Shown here: piece by piece, positions 1 through 8,519 of the stretch
Position numbering within the stretch: position 1 is the stretch's first letter
Layout: each line of letters starts with the position of its first letter
Assembly: GCF_030063305.1 (NCBI RefSeq)
Contig: NZ_JASISV010000001.1
Coordinates: forward strand, 248,001 to 312,000
From: Salinibacterium sp. G-O1
Lineage (GTDB): Bacteria; Actinomycetota; Actinomycetes; Actinomycetales; Microbacteriaceae
DNA: 64,000 nucleotides
Reading direction: 5' to 3'
Position numbers and translations under genes: made by a program
Notes under the pieces: model-generated
Told to the model about the DNA's origin: nothing
Seen by the model: only the letters and a program-made list of their open reading frames with translations
Databases searched by the model: none

Positions 1-828
1 CCCGCGACCGCGTGGCTCGCCTACGGGCTTCAGGATGTGGTGCAGCAGCGCCGCATGATCGACCAGTCGGAGGGTGAACTCGCCCACCGCCGCAACCTCA
101 CGGCTCACCTCGACGCGATGCTCGCCCTGTGCGAGACGATCCAGTGCCGACGCGTGCAGTTGCTCGGCTATTTCGGTCAGCAGTCCAGCCCGTGCGGCAA
201 CTGCGACACCTGCCTCTCGCCGCCCGAAACCTGGGACGGCACGGTCCCGGCGCAGAAACTGCTGTCGACCATCGTGCGGCTCAAGCGCGAGCGCAACCAG
301 AGCTTCGGCGCCGGGCACCTGATCGACATCCTGGTGGGCAAGCAGACTCCACGCGTCGCGCAACATGGGCACGATGCGCTGGCGACGTGGGGCATCGGTC
401 AGGATGTGAGCGACCAGGAGTGGCGCGGCGTCGTGCGGCAGCTGCTCGCCCAGGGGTTGCTGGCCGTCGAAGGTGAGTACGGCATCCTGGTGCTGACCGA
501 GGCATCGGCGTCGGTGCTGGGCGGGTCGCGCACAGTGCTGCTGCGCCGCGAGGCTCCCAAGCGGTCGAAGGCGGCCAAGCGGGCGGTCGTTGCCCAGCTT
601 CCCGAGGCCGCGATCGGCCTGTTCGAGCAGCTGCGAACGTGGCGTTCGGCCGAGGCCCAGGCCCAGGGCGTGCCGGCCTACATTGTGTTCGGGGATGCCA
701 CGCTCCGCGGCATCTCGGTGACGAAGCCGTCGACCCTGGCCGAGCTCGGCACGATCAGCGGCGTCGGGGAGAAGAAGCTCGAGCAGTACGGCGAGGCGCT
801 GCTGAAGGTCGTGGCATCCGACGCCTGA
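1..828 (+). CDS. recQ: ATP-dependent DNA helicase RecQ, C-terminal part (5' end outside window)
   Basis: The reading frame is open from the first base, so the helicase motor lies outside the window. What remains is the zinc-binding and winged-helix (RQC) part followed by an HRDC domain. The zinc ligands are visible as CETIQCRR and CGNCDTC, within about the first 75 residues. The winged helix follows, and the last ~75 residues (IGLFEQLRTWRS to VGEKKLEQYGEALL) are a typical HRDC helical bundle with its GVGEKK turn. RecQ unwinds recombination and replication intermediates 3'-5'. A shared-tail convergent gene, thioredoxin, starts its stop codon only 7 bases downstream. Family identity is secure; whether the protein is full length cannot be judged. 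Confidence 0.93.
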   Translation, partial: PATAWLAYGLQDVVQQRRMIDQSEGELAHRRNLTAHLDAMLALCETIQCRRVQLLGYFGQQSSPCGNCDTCLSPPETWDGTVPAQKLLSTIVRLKRERNQSFGAGHLIDILVGKQTPRVAQHGHDALATWGIGQDVSDQEWRGVVRQLLAQGLLAVEGEYGILVLTEASASVLGGSRTVLLRREAPKRSKAAKRAVVAQLPEAAIGLFEQLRTWRSAEAQAQGVPAYIVFGDATLRGISVTKPSTLAELGTISGVGEKKLEQYGEALLKVVASDA

Positions 829-835
829 TGGCGTC

Positions 836-1219
836 CTACTGAGCGGCGGCTTCTGCTGCGGCCTGCTGCTCCGCGACCTTCTTGTGCACGTCGTCCATGT
901 CGAGCGCACGCACCGCGGCGATCACCTGGTCGAGCGCGGGAGCGGGAAGCGCCCCTGGCTGCGAGAAGACGAGCACTCCGTCGCGGAACGCCATGAGCGT
1001 CGGGATCGAGCTGATGCCGGCGGCGCTGGACAGTTCGCGCTCCGCCTCGGTGTCGACCTTTCCGAACGTGACGTCGGGGTTGGCCTCGCTTGCTGCCTCG
1101 AAGACGGGAGCGAACTGGCGGCACGGGCCGCACCATTCCGCCCAGAAATCCACGAGGGTGATGCCGGACTTCGCGACGGTGTCGCCGAATGCTTCAGAAG
1201 TAAGTGTGACGGTAGCCAT
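836..1219 (-). CDS. trxA: Thioredoxin
   Basis: This 127-residue protein has the thioredoxin fold with the redox-active motif WCGPC (Cys30 and Cys33) and the cis-proline loop SSIPT about 40 residues later. It would reduce cytoplasmic disulfides using thioredoxin reductase. It is slightly longer than the usual 105-110 residues because of an Ala/Gln-rich C-terminal tail after residue ~108 (KVAEQQAAAEAAAQ). The start follows a GGGTGG element at suitable spacing. It lies convergent to recQ and is followed upstream, on the same strand, by the cation antiporter gene across a 60-base gap, so the two may share transcription. Confidence 0.93.
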   Translation of the reverse strand: MATVTLTSEAFGDTVAKSGITLVDFWAEWCGPCRQFAPVFEAASEANPDVTFGKVDTEAERELSSAAGISSIPTLMAFRDGVLVFSQPGALPAPALDQVIAAVRALDMDDVHKKVAEQQAAAEAAAQ

Positions 1220-1279
1220 GAATCCACCCTACGTTGGCAATCGCGGCCACGTTTGGATGTTCGCTCCCCGCGATCCTCG

Positions 1280-2533
1280 TCACAGCCGTCGGCGGGTGGG
1301 CATCTCCTCGACTTCCCTCAACTCCGGTGCGGATGCCGGCGCTGAAGCCAGACGGCGGGCGAGGCGCGACGTCCACGGGCTGGCTGTCGCCCCGTGGGCG
1401 AAGACGCTGACCAGGATGGTCCACACCGCGACCGAGAACACCGTGTCTGCGACGGCCCCGCTCAACCGGTCGAAGACCAACAGAGCGAACAGGATGGATG
1501 CCAACCCTCGGGGACCGAACCAGCCGATATACAGGCGCGTCTCGAACCGGGTGCGCGACCACGCCAGCGCGATGAGCACGGGAACCATGCGCACGACGGT
1601 CAACGAGAGCGCCACGTACAGGGCGATCTGCCAGGTCAGCGATCCAAGCACTGGGGCCGCGAGGACTGCCCCGAAGATCAGGAAGGTGATCGAGCCGAGA
1701 AGCTCGCCCTCGTCTTCAGTGAAGTCCTGCACATTTCGGCATTCATCGCGCGCTACGTAGCTGAACGCGAGTCCGGCAGCGAACGCGGCGATGAACCCGT
1801 TGCCTCCCACCACCCCGGCGCTGGCGTATGCGGCGACGGCAATGGCGATGGTTGCGAGCTGGCGGTAGATGCCGTCCACGAACCCGGCCCGCGCAAAGTG
1901 ATTGAGCGCCCAGGCGCCGAGCGCTCCGACCAGCACGCCGAACAGAATTCCGAAGCCGATCTGCTGGGCCGCGAACACGCCCCAGTTGGTTGCTCCCGCC
2001 GCACCCGTTTCTGTCGCGGCGATGGCAAGGAACACCGTGACGACCGGGACCATAATGCCGTCGTTGAGGCCGCTTTCGACGTTCAACCCCTGTCTGAGCC
2101 GCACCGGCAATCGCTTGTCGCTCACTACTGCCTGCCCGAGAGCAGCATCGGTTGGCGCGAGGATGGCCGCGATGAGCGCCGCCTCGACGAGCGTGAGGTT
2201 GCCGAACAACACGGCGGCGGCCGCGGTACCAAGAACTATCGTCAGCGGCAAACCGATGCCGAGCAGCCTGGCGGGAAGCAGGATCTGCTTGCGGAGCGCC
2301 CGAAGGTCGATGCGAACGGCATCGGTGAACAGTACGAGCACGAGGGTCGCCTCCACCAGGACGGTGACCGCCTCGCTCTCCAGGTCGAGGAGAAAGAACT
2401 CGCCGCCGGCCACACCCAGCAAAACGCCTGCCGCGGTGAACACCATCGGAGCCGTGATCGGCGACAGCGCCAGCTTCCGGGATACCATCGCGAAGCCGAA
2501 CACCACCAGCGCGATGACCAGTAGCTCCGTCAT
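1280..2533 (-). CDS. CPA1-type cation:proton antiporter
   Basis: A 417-residue integral membrane protein with about 12 hydrophobic segments. CPA1/NhaP-family signatures are present: TDAVRIDL, LAPTDAALGQAVV, VESGLNDG and GPRGLAS. It is expected to exchange Na+ or K+ for protons across the cytoplasmic membrane. The start ATG at 2533 has an AAAGGCAG ribosome-binding element just upstream. It diverges from the acyl-CoA oxidase gene across 385 bases that contain a conspicuous cluster of inverted repeats. Ion specificity cannot be deduced. The C-terminal ~30 residues are polar and probably cytoplasmic. Confidence 0.9.
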   Translation of the reverse strand: MTELLVIALVVFGFAMVSRKLALSPITAPMVFTAAGVLLGVAGGEFFLLDLESEAVTVLVEATLVLVLFTDAVRIDLRALRKQILLPARLLGIGLPLTIVLGTAAAAVLFGNLTLVEAALIAAILAPTDAALGQAVVSDKRLPVRLRQGLNVESGLNDGIMVPVVTVFLAIAATETGAAGATNWGVFAAQQIGFGILFGVLVGALGAWALNHFARAGFVDGIYRQLATIAIAVAAYASAGVVGGNGFIAAFAAGLAFSYVARDECRNVQDFTEDEGELLGSITFLIFGAVLAAPVLGSLTWQIALYVALSLTVVRMVPVLIALAWSRTRFETRLYIGWFGPRGLASILFALLVFDRLSGAVADTVFSVAVWTILVSVFAHGATASPWTSRLARRLASAPASAPELREVEEMPTRRRL

Positions 2534-2918
2534 GACTGCCTTTCGCTATCCGTCCACCGGATCCGGCAGAACCGCGCGCGTGTGCACGACTGCCAGCCTA
2601 GGCGTTGGGTCGAATCGACCGGGAGGGCAGCCGATGCCGCGCCTCGTGGCGCCGGAAGTCCCGCGAACTGCGGCAAATCGCACGCGTGACTGCGCGCTCC
2701 GACAATATGGCGCGGTTCGCGGTTCGCGATCCCACCCTCTCCGGCGGCTCGACGCGCGGCCGGCGGCGGCCGCGGCGCTCGTGGCAGTCGCATCCCCACA
2801 AGTCGAGCGCCGCGAACTTGTGGGGTATCCACAACCCCCACGATGCCGTCCCGACGCCGGTTTGGTGCCTCCCTACCGACAAAGTGCGGCCTCCGAGGCT
2901 CAGACGTACCGTTGGATT
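2534..2918. other. Long divergent intergenic region without a gene
   Basis: The 385 bases between the divergent antiporter and acyl-CoA oxidase genes contain only short overlapping open frames with no ribosome-binding sites and no recognisable protein. The main structure is the inverted-repeat cluster at 2794-2834, listed separately. The region must carry the promoters of both genes, but I could not assign -35/-10 elements with confidence. Confidence 0.6.
2794..2834. promoter_or_regulatory. Three-arm inverted-repeat cluster (CCACAAG/CTTGTGG half-sites)
   Basis: CCCCACAAG at 2794-2802 is perfectly inverted as CTTGTGGGG at 2817-2825, with a 14-base loop. The second arm also pairs with a third: TTGTGG at 2818-2823 and CCACAA at 2829-2834, separated by 5 bases. 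The core half-site is therefore used three times in alternating orientation. It could be a regulator binding site for either divergent gene, or an alternative-hairpin leader. One end, GTATCCACA, is one base from a DnaA box. Function is not known. Confidence 0.5.
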
Positions 2919-5015
2919 ATGAGCCAGCTCACCGACAGCACCACGCCCTCAACCTCCTCGCCAGCCAATGCCGAGGACGCGCCGACGGAGTCAAGTGTGA
3001 CCCCCGCCGTCGACGTCGCTGCTCTCGGCGAGCAGCTGATGGGCAACTGGGCCGGCATCCGTCGCACGGCCCGCGCGCTCGCCGCGCAGCCGGCCATCAA
3101 GCGCATCGAAGGGCAGACGCTCACCGAGCACCGGGCGCGCACGATGGAGCAGCTTCACACCCTCGTCGCCGAGAAGGCGGTTCACCGCGCGTTCCCGAAG
3201 TCGGTCGGGGGTGAGGAGAACCACGGCGGCAACATCGCGGGCTTCGAAGAGCTGGTGCTCGCCGATCCTTCGCTTCAGATCAAGTCGGGCGTGCAGTGGG
3301 GCCTTTTCGGTGCCGCTGTGATGCACCTGGGCACCGAACGCCACCACGAGAAGTACCTCCCCGGCATCATGAACCTCGAGATCCCCGGGGCGTTTGCGAT
3401 GACCGAAACCGGGCATGGTTCGGATGTCGCGGCGGTGGGAACCACGGCGACCTTCGATTCCCACACCGGCGATTTCGTGCTCAACACCCCGTTCCGCGCC
3501 GCGTGGAAGGACTACCTCGGCAACGCCGCCGTCGACGGTCGGGCCGCTGTCGTCTTCGCGCAGCTCATCACCCAGGGCGTCAACCACGGCGTGCACGCCT
3601 TCTTCGTGCCGATCAGGGACGAAGAAGGATTCCTCCCCGGCATCGGTGGAGAGGATGACGGGCTCAAGGGTGGCCTCAACGGCATCGACAACGGCCGGCT
3701 GCACTTCACCGACGTGCGCATTCCGCGCGAAGACCTCCTCAACCGTTATGGGGATGTCGCGGAGGACGGCACATACACCTCGCCGATCGAGAGCCCGGGT
3801 CGCCGCTTCTTCACCATGCTCGGCACCCTCGTGCAGGGCCGGGTCTCACTCGACGGCGCGGCCGTCGTTGCGAGCAAGCTCGCCCTCACCATCGCCCTGA
3901 CCTACGGGTCTGAGCGCCGGCAGTTCACGGCCGGGAGTGAGTCGAACGAGGAGGTCATCCTCGACTACCAGCGCCACCAGCGCCGACTGCTGCCGCGACT
4001 GGCCACCACCTACGCGATGTCGTTCGCGCACGAGGTGTTTCTCGCCAAGTTCGACGATGTCTTCAGCGGTGCGCACGACACCGACGCCGACCGCCAGGAT
4101 CTGGAGACCATCGCCGCGGCGCTCAAGCCGCTGAGCACGTGGGCCGCGCTCGACATCCTGCAGGAGGCTCGCGAGGCGTGCGGCGGCCAGGGCTTCCTGG
4201 TCGAGAACCGTCTTACGTCGCTACGCGCCGACCTCGACATCTACGCGACATTCGAGGGTGACAACAACGTGCTGCTGCAGTTGGTGGCCAAGCGGCTGCT
4301 CACCGACTACAGCCGCAAGTTCGCGCACGCCGGCCCCGGGGTGATGGCCCAGTTCGTCGTCGACCAGGTCAATGAGGCCGCGATCAACCGCACCGGGCTC
4401 AGGGGGCTCGTGCAGAGCATGCGCGACTTCGGCTCCACCGCGCGTTCGGTGGGCTACATCCGGGATGAGGATTCCCAGCGCCAGCTGCTTACCGACCGGG
4501 TGCAGACCATGGTCGCCGAGATCGCTGGGCGCCTTCGCCCCGCATCCAAACTCTCGAAGATCGACGCGGCGGCGCTCTTCAACGCCCACCAGAACGCCCT
4601 CATCGAGGCGGCCCGTGCCCACGGGGAGCTGCTGCAGTGGGAGGCGTTCACCGACGGTGTGAATGCGGTTCAGGATGCCGGAACCAAGCAGGTGCTCACT
4701 TGGCTGCGCGACCTGTTCGGGCTGTCGCTGATCGAGAAGAACGCCGCGTGGTACCTCATTCACGGCCGGATCTCGGGCCAGCGGGCCCAGGCGATCACCT
4801 CGTACATCGACGACAGGCTGCTGCCGAGGTTGCGCGTTCACGCGCTCGACCTGGTCGCGGCGTTCGAGTTCATGCCCGAGCACATCGGTGCTCCGATCGC
4901 CCTGGGCGCGGAGAAGGCGCGCCAGGACGAGGCTCGCGATTACTATCGGGCACAGCGCGACGCGGGCACCGCGCCGGTGGAGGAGAAGAACATCGATAAG
5001 GGCAAGCGCACCTAG
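2919..5015 (+). CDS. Acyl-CoA oxidase / long acyl-CoA dehydrogenase family enzyme
   Basis: The 698-residue protein has the length and architecture of acyl-CoA oxidases rather than ~390-residue acyl-CoA dehydrogenases. An N-terminal helical domain is followed by the FAD-binding beta domain with the signature AMTETGHGSDVAAVGTTATF at about residue 160, then the C-terminal helical and ACOX domains. It would oxidise acyl-CoA to trans-2-enoyl-CoA, passing electrons to oxygen or to a flavoprotein. The frame is open far upstream, but that extension lies antisense to the antiporter. The ATG at 2919 is the first start beyond the intergenic region, although its ribosome-binding site is weak. plsC follows 10 bases downstream, suggesting a lipid-related transcription unit. 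Confidence 0.88.
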   Translation: MSQLTDSTTPSTSSPANAEDAPTESSVTPAVDVAALGEQLMGNWAGIRRTARALAAQPAIKRIEGQTLTEHRARTMEQLHTLVAEKAVHRAFPKSVGGEENHGGNIAGFEELVLADPSLQIKSGVQWGLFGAAVMHLGTERHHEKYLPGIMNLEIPGAFAMTETGHGSDVAAVGTTATFDSHTGDFVLNTPFRAAWKDYLGNAAVDGRAAVVFAQLITQGVNHGVHAFFVPIRDEEGFLPGIGGEDDGLKGGLNGIDNGRLHFTDVRIPREDLLNRYGDVAEDGTYTSPIESPGRRFFTMLGTLVQGRVSLDGAAVVASKLALTIALTYGSERRQFTAGSESNEEVILDYQRHQRRLLPRLATTYAMSFAHEVFLAKFDDVFSGAHDTDADRQDLETIAAALKPLSTWAALDILQEAREACGGQGFLVENRLTSLRADLDIYATFEGDNNVLLQLVAKRLLTDYSRKFAHAGPGVMAQFVVDQVNEAAINRTGLRGLVQSMRDFGSTARSVGYIRDEDSQRQLLTDRVQTMVAEIAGRLRPASKLSKIDAAALFNAHQNALIEAARAHGELLQWEAFTDGVNAVQDAGTKQVLTWLRDLFGLSLIEKNAAWYLIHGRISGQRAQAITSYIDDRLLPRLRVHALDLVAAFEFMPEHIGAPIALGAEKARQDEARDYYRAQRDAGTAPVEEKNIDKGKRT

Positions 5016-5025
5016 GCTTGACTCG

Positions 5026-5736
5026 ATGATCAAATTCTTTGCACGGGCGTTTTTCGCACCTGTTGCACGAGTGGTGTTCCGTCCGCGCATCCTGGGCAAA
5101 CAGAACGTTCCACCCACCGGTGCTGTGCTTCTTGCCAGCAACCACCTGTCGTTCATCGACAGCGTCGTGGTGACGCTCGTGGCACCCCGATCCATCTCGT
5201 TCCTCGCCAAGAGCGACTACTTCACCGGAACCGGCGTCAAAGGGTGGATGTCTCGTTCCTTCTTCACCGGCATCGGGGCGATCCCCGTCGAGCGCGGCGC
5301 CGGGCACGCTGCCCAGGACGCTCTCAACAGCGGTCTCGAGGTTCTTCAGGGTGGGGGCGCCTTCGCGATCTACCCTGAGGGCACCCGTTCACGCGACGGC
5401 AGGCTCTACCGGGGCCGCACCGGCGTGGCGTGGCTCGCGCTGACAGCGGGCTGTGTCGTCGTACCGGTCGCCCTGACCGGCACCGAGAATTTGCAGCCGC
5501 CAGGGTCGAAGTTCGTTCGGCTGGCACGAGTCACGGTCGAGTTCGGTGAGCCCATAGACCTGTCTGTCCACGGCCCGGCCGCCTCGGGGCGCGCCAGGCG
5601 CACGGCCACCGACGATGTCATGGAGGCGATCCAGCGCATGAGTGGCCAGGAATTTGCGGACGAGTACAACGAGCCGCCGCCCGCAAACGTCGCCGAGCGG
5701 GTGCGTCGCGTCTTCCGCAGGCGCGGCCGCCACTAG
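5026..5736 (+). CDS. plsC: 1-acyl-sn-glycerol-3-phosphate acyltransferase
   Basis: A 236-residue member of the PlsC acyltransferase family with the catalytic NHxxxxD box (NHLSFID, about residue 39) and the glycerol-phosphate-binding YPEGTRSRDG box (~residue 117). It acylates lysophosphatidic acid to phosphatidic acid at the membrane. The frame is open further upstream inside the preceding gene, but ATG 5026 fits both the family N-terminus and the 10-base spacing from the acyl-CoA oxidase stop codon. The C-terminus is strongly basic (RRVFRRRGRH), which suits membrane attachment. Its stop codon falls in a GCGGCCGC hairpin at 5723-5743. Confidence 0.9.
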   Translation: MIKFFARAFFAPVARVVFRPRILGKQNVPPTGAVLLASNHLSFIDSVVVTLVAPRSISFLAKSDYFTGTGVKGWMSRSFFTGIGAIPVERGAGHAAQDALNSGLEVLQGGGAFAIYPEGTRSRDGRLYRGRTGVAWLALTAGCVVVPVALTGTENLQPPGSKFVRLARVTVEFGEPIDLSVHGPAASGRARRTATDDVMEAIQRMSGQEFADEYNEPPPANVAERVRRVFRRRGRH

Positions 5737-5743
5737 CGGCCGC
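5723..5743. terminator. GC-rich hairpin straddling the plsC stop codon
   Basis: Two copies of the self-complementary octamer GCGGCCGC lie at 5723-5730 and 5736-5743, separated by 5 bases, and can form an 8-bp stem whose loop contains most of the TAG stop codon. It lies between convergent plsC and tspO-like genes, so it may end transcription from both sides. There is no strong T tract, so termination is an inference. Confidence 0.5.
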
Positions 5744-5756
5744 ATCCGTCCCTTAG

Positions 5757-6578
5757 TCAGGAGGCGGTAGCGCCGGGGTGCACCGCGCTCGAATGCAGGG
5801 GGCGCGATGAAACCAGCCTGATGATGGCGGTGACCACGATGATCAGCGCGGTGGCCACGATCGCCGCGATGCCTGCCGGGGTCGACATCAGCTCGCCGGT
5901 GAGCCGCCCGACGGCGACCCAGGCGATGCCCCAGCTGAGCGAGAGGGCGGGGGCGATGCGGCCATGGCCGATGATCGCGAGCATGATTCCGACGGCGGAT
6001 GCCACGGCCAGCACGACGACGGCCCACACATCCGGTGACAGCCCGAACCCCTCAAAGCCTGCCGCAGTGAAGACGGCCGCTGCGTTGGCGGCGGTCGCGA
6101 TGCTGACCCAGCCGAGGTAGAGGCCGATGGTGCCATCGGTCACGAGGGCGTCGATCGCCCCGCTCGGTCGGAATTTCAGGCACAGTACGAACGCCCAACC
6201 GAGCACGCCGAGCAGCGCGGCGATGATGGGCAGGCTGAGTGGCAGCAGGTCGAACTGCACGCTCAAAATCCAGGCCGCGTTCAGGATGAGGGATGCCGCG
6301 ACCCAGTACCCGAGGCGTCGGTGCCGCTCGGCACTCGACTGCTTGGGCAAGAACTGCCACACCGCATACGCGATCAGCCCGAGGTAAATGACGCTCCAGA
6401 TCGAGAACGCGGGAGAGTCTGGCGCGATCGGGGTCGAGGTCGCGCTGAGGGCTCCGCCAGCGGCATCCTGGATCGGAGTTCCGCCAGCGGCACCGGAACC
6501 GATGAACGATCCGACCACCGCGATGACGGCGCTGGCGCCGACGGTGACCTGGCGGACGATATCGCGCGTTTCTCTCAT
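5757..6578 (-). CDS. TspO/MBR-family membrane protein
   Basis: A hydrophobic protein of 273 residues with about seven to eight membrane segments. It resembles the tryptophan-rich TspO/MBR-like group, with segments such as AFSIWSVIYLGLIAYAVWQFLP and NAAWILSVQFDLLP. The proline/tryptophan-rich first helices (FSIWSVIY) are typical. Family members bind tetrapyrroles or act as sensors, but many long actinobacterial versions have no assigned role. The ATG at 6578 (MRETRDIV) was chosen because GGAGG lies 6-10 bases upstream. The open frame extends 37 codons further but without a site. It diverges from the metallopeptidase gene at 6770. Confidence 0.75.
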   Translation of the reverse strand: MRETRDIVRQVTVGASAVIAVVGSFIGSGAAGGTPIQDAAGGALSATSTPIAPDSPAFSIWSVIYLGLIAYAVWQFLPKQSSAERHRRLGYWVAASLILNAAWILSVQFDLLPLSLPIIAALLGVLGWAFVLCLKFRPSGAIDALVTDGTIGLYLGWVSIATAANAAAVFTAAGFEGFGLSPDVWAVVVLAVASAVGIMLAIIGHGRIAPALSLSWGIAWVAVGRLTGELMSTPAGIAAIVATALIIVVTAIIRLVSSRPLHSSAVHPGATAS

Positions 6579-6769
6579 GACGGCCTCCGGTGTCAGGAAC
6601 TGATGACCTGACTCACCAGCAACGGTAGTGCCGGAGAACACCGCCGTCCTGACCCCTTGACATCTGGATAAAGTGAAAAATGCTGGCAATTACGGCCCGG
6701 TTTACCGGGGGCACAACTGGGGCAGATTTCCATCGCTCATCGGAGCGTCGCTGGTAGTAGCGTCAGATT

Positions 6770-7648
6770 ATGACGTTCAACGACAACGCCCGAATCAACC
6801 CGAATAAGGTCTCGCGTCGCGGCCGCAACACCGGCATTGCCGTCGGTGGCGGAGGTGGCCTGCTCGTCATCGGGCTGTTCATCGCCTCCCAGTTTCTCGG
6901 AATCGATCTGACCGGACTCGCGGGTGGCGGTACCACCGGCGGAGGCGAGCCGCAGGGCGAGGCTCTCTCCGAGTGCACCACCGCCGAGGCCGCCAACTCC
7001 AGCATCGACTGCAGGATTGCCGGTGCCGCAGACTCGCTTGACACCTACTGGGCCGCCACACTGCCGGAACTCGGTCAGAGCTACCGCACCACCAATGTTG
7101 TGCTCTTCACCGACCAGACGAACACTGGATGCGGCGGCGCCACCAGCGCGGTTGGGCCGTTCTACTGCCCGCCCGACGAGACCATCTACGTCGACACCGT
7201 GTTCTACGACGACCTTCGGAACCGCTTCGGCTCGACGGGTGGGCCTCTCGCCGAGATGTACGTGATCGCCCACGAGTGGGGCCACCACATCCAGAACTCG
7301 ACGGGAATCATGGACGGGCTCGACCGCGAGACTACCGGACCGTCGTCGGACTCGGTGCGACTGGAACTGCAGGCCGACTGCTTCGCCGGAGCGTGGGTGG
7401 GAGCGGCATCCACCATCAAAAACGACGACGGCGTGACCTTCCTCGATCCGGTCACGGATGCCCAGATCGCCGACGCCCTGAGTGCCGCGTCTGCCGTCGG
7501 CGATGACCGCATCCAGGAGTCGACGCAGGGTCAGGTGACCCCGGAAACCTGGACACACGGCTCGAGCGAGAAGCGCCAGCAGTGGTTCACCACCGGACTG
7601 AACGGTGGAGCGGGCGCCTGCAACACCTTCGAGGTCGCCAACCCTTGA
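6770..7648 (+). CDS. YpfJ-type neutral zinc metallopeptidase
   Basis: A 292-residue protein with a basic cytoplasmic N-terminus, a single membrane segment after a polyglycine stretch (about residues 23-45), then a periplasmic or external domain. The zinc-binding motif HEWGHH is at residues 168-173, and a downstream LELQADCFAGAWVG segment carries the conserved third-ligand region of this family. Pairs of cysteines in the external domain suggest disulfides. The family (YpfJ, neutral zinc metallopeptidase) is common but its substrates are unknown. No strong ribosome-binding site precedes the ATG. The stop codon overlaps the TTG start of the MOSC gene, which indicates translational coupling. Confidence 0.88.
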   Translation: MTFNDNARINPNKVSRRGRNTGIAVGGGGGLLVIGLFIASQFLGIDLTGLAGGGTTGGGEPQGEALSECTTAEAANSSIDCRIAGAADSLDTYWAATLPELGQSYRTTNVVLFTDQTNTGCGGATSAVGPFYCPPDETIYVDTVFYDDLRNRFGSTGGPLAEMYVIAHEWGHHIQNSTGIMDGLDRETTGPSSDSVRLELQADCFAGAWVGAASTIKNDDGVTFLDPVTDAQIADALSAASAVGDDRIQESTQGQVTPETWTHGSSEKRQQWFTTGLNGGAGACNTFEVANP

Positions 7649-8316
7649 CCGCAGCGAGGGTCGAATCCGTAAACATCGGCACTGCCGAGCCGAATGCGCA
7701 CAAGGAGAACTACGCGACCGGAATCAACAAGGTTCCCCGTGAGGGGCGCTGGGAGGTGCGCGCGCCTGGGCCAAAGCAGGGTGGGCTGGGCAGCGGTCTG
7801 GTCGGCGACTTCATTGGGGATCATCGGCATCACGGCGGCGACCAGCAGGCGCTGTATGCCTTCGGTCGGGAGGATCTTGACGACTGGGAGTCGAGGCTCG
7901 ATCGGGAGCTGCTCAACGGGTTCTTCGGCGAGAATCTCACCACCTCCGGCATCGATGTCAACGGCGCGCGGCTGGGGGAGATCTGGCGAATCGGCGACAC
8001 GGTCGAGCTTCGGGTGACGTCACCGCGGCTGCCGTGCAACACCTTCCGGGGGTGGATGGACGAGCCCGGCTGGCTGAAGACGTTTACCGCCGCGGCGCGA
8101 CCCGGTGCGTACCTGGCCGTGGTCACACCCGGTTTCATCGGCGCTGGCGACGGCATCACCGTCATCCATCGTCCCGATCACAGGGTCACCGTGGAGATGA
8201 GCTATCGCGCGCTGACGCTCGAGCGCGAGCTTCTTCCCCGGCTGCTGGAGGCGGGCGACGACCTCGACCCCGAACTTCGCGAGTCGGCGGAGGCCACCGA
8301 CGGCACTACTTCGTGA
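7645..8316 (+). CDS. MOSC-domain protein (YiiM-like)
   Basis: A 223-residue protein with a MOSC domain. Family segments are visible: HHGGDQQALYAFGREDL near residue 65, GENLTTSGIDV near residue 95, and RLPCNTFRGWM near residue 128 with the single conserved cysteine of the domain. YiiM-like proteins take part in molybdenum-cofactor-dependent detoxification of N-hydroxylated bases and related sulfur transfer. The frame lacks an ATG near its beginning; TTG at 7645 overlaps the TGA of the preceding metallopeptidase (TTGA) and gives the usual family N-terminus. Read-through coupling of these two genes is probable. The C-terminal tail is acidic. Confidence 0.83.
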   Translation: MTAARVESVNIGTAEPNAHKENYATGINKVPREGRWEVRAPGPKQGGLGSGLVGDFIGDHRHHGGDQQALYAFGREDLDDWESRLDRELLNGFFGENLTTSGIDVNGARLGEIWRIGDTVELRVTSPRLPCNTFRGWMDEPGWLKTFTAAARPGAYLAVVTPGFIGAGDGITVIHRPDHRVTVEMSYRALTLERELLPRLLEAGDDLDPELRESAEATDGTTS

Positions 8317-8455
8317 GGATCGGCTCGTTCGAGAAGTTGGGCACCAGATCCGGGAACGCGATCGCTGCGATCAGCGTGAGAGCGGTCAAAATGACCACGA
8401 GTGCGATGCCGGAGAGGGCGACGAGGCCGAGCCCGCCGATTGTGCGTAAGAACAT
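8306..8455 (-). CDS. Small single-span membrane protein, 49 residues
   Basis: A short open frame beginning at ATG 8455 encodes a basic start (MFLRTIGG), one or two closely packed hydrophobic helices over residues 5-38, and a short polar tail. The longer open frame upstream of this ATG lies antisense to metH. The pattern and high coding-like hydrophobicity support a real small membrane protein of unknown function. Its last bases overlap the 3' end of the convergent MOSC gene by 11 bases, and it diverges from metH. Confidence 0.6.
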   Translation of the reverse strand: MFLRTIGGLGLVALSGIALVVILTALTLIAAIAFPDLVPNFSNEPILTK

Positions 8456-8519
8456 GGTTCCACGGTAGCGCTGATTCCTGAGTCTGGGGCAGCTGGAGGC
8501 GTGAGCGTTAAACTGGATC

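Noticed and set aside
1394-2524. 376-codon plus-strand open frame
   Set aside because: It is antisense to the antiporter, whose family motifs are unambiguous; the product is low-complexity and polar.
1902-2918. Long plus-strand open frame continuous with the acyl-CoA oxidase frame
   Set aside because: This 5' extension is antisense to the antiporter gene and has no recognisable domain; the real gene begins at 2919.
8456-8519. Cobalamin riboswitch upstream of metH
   Set aside because: The 64-base gap is too short for the conserved B12 riboswitch core and no B12-box-like element was recognised.
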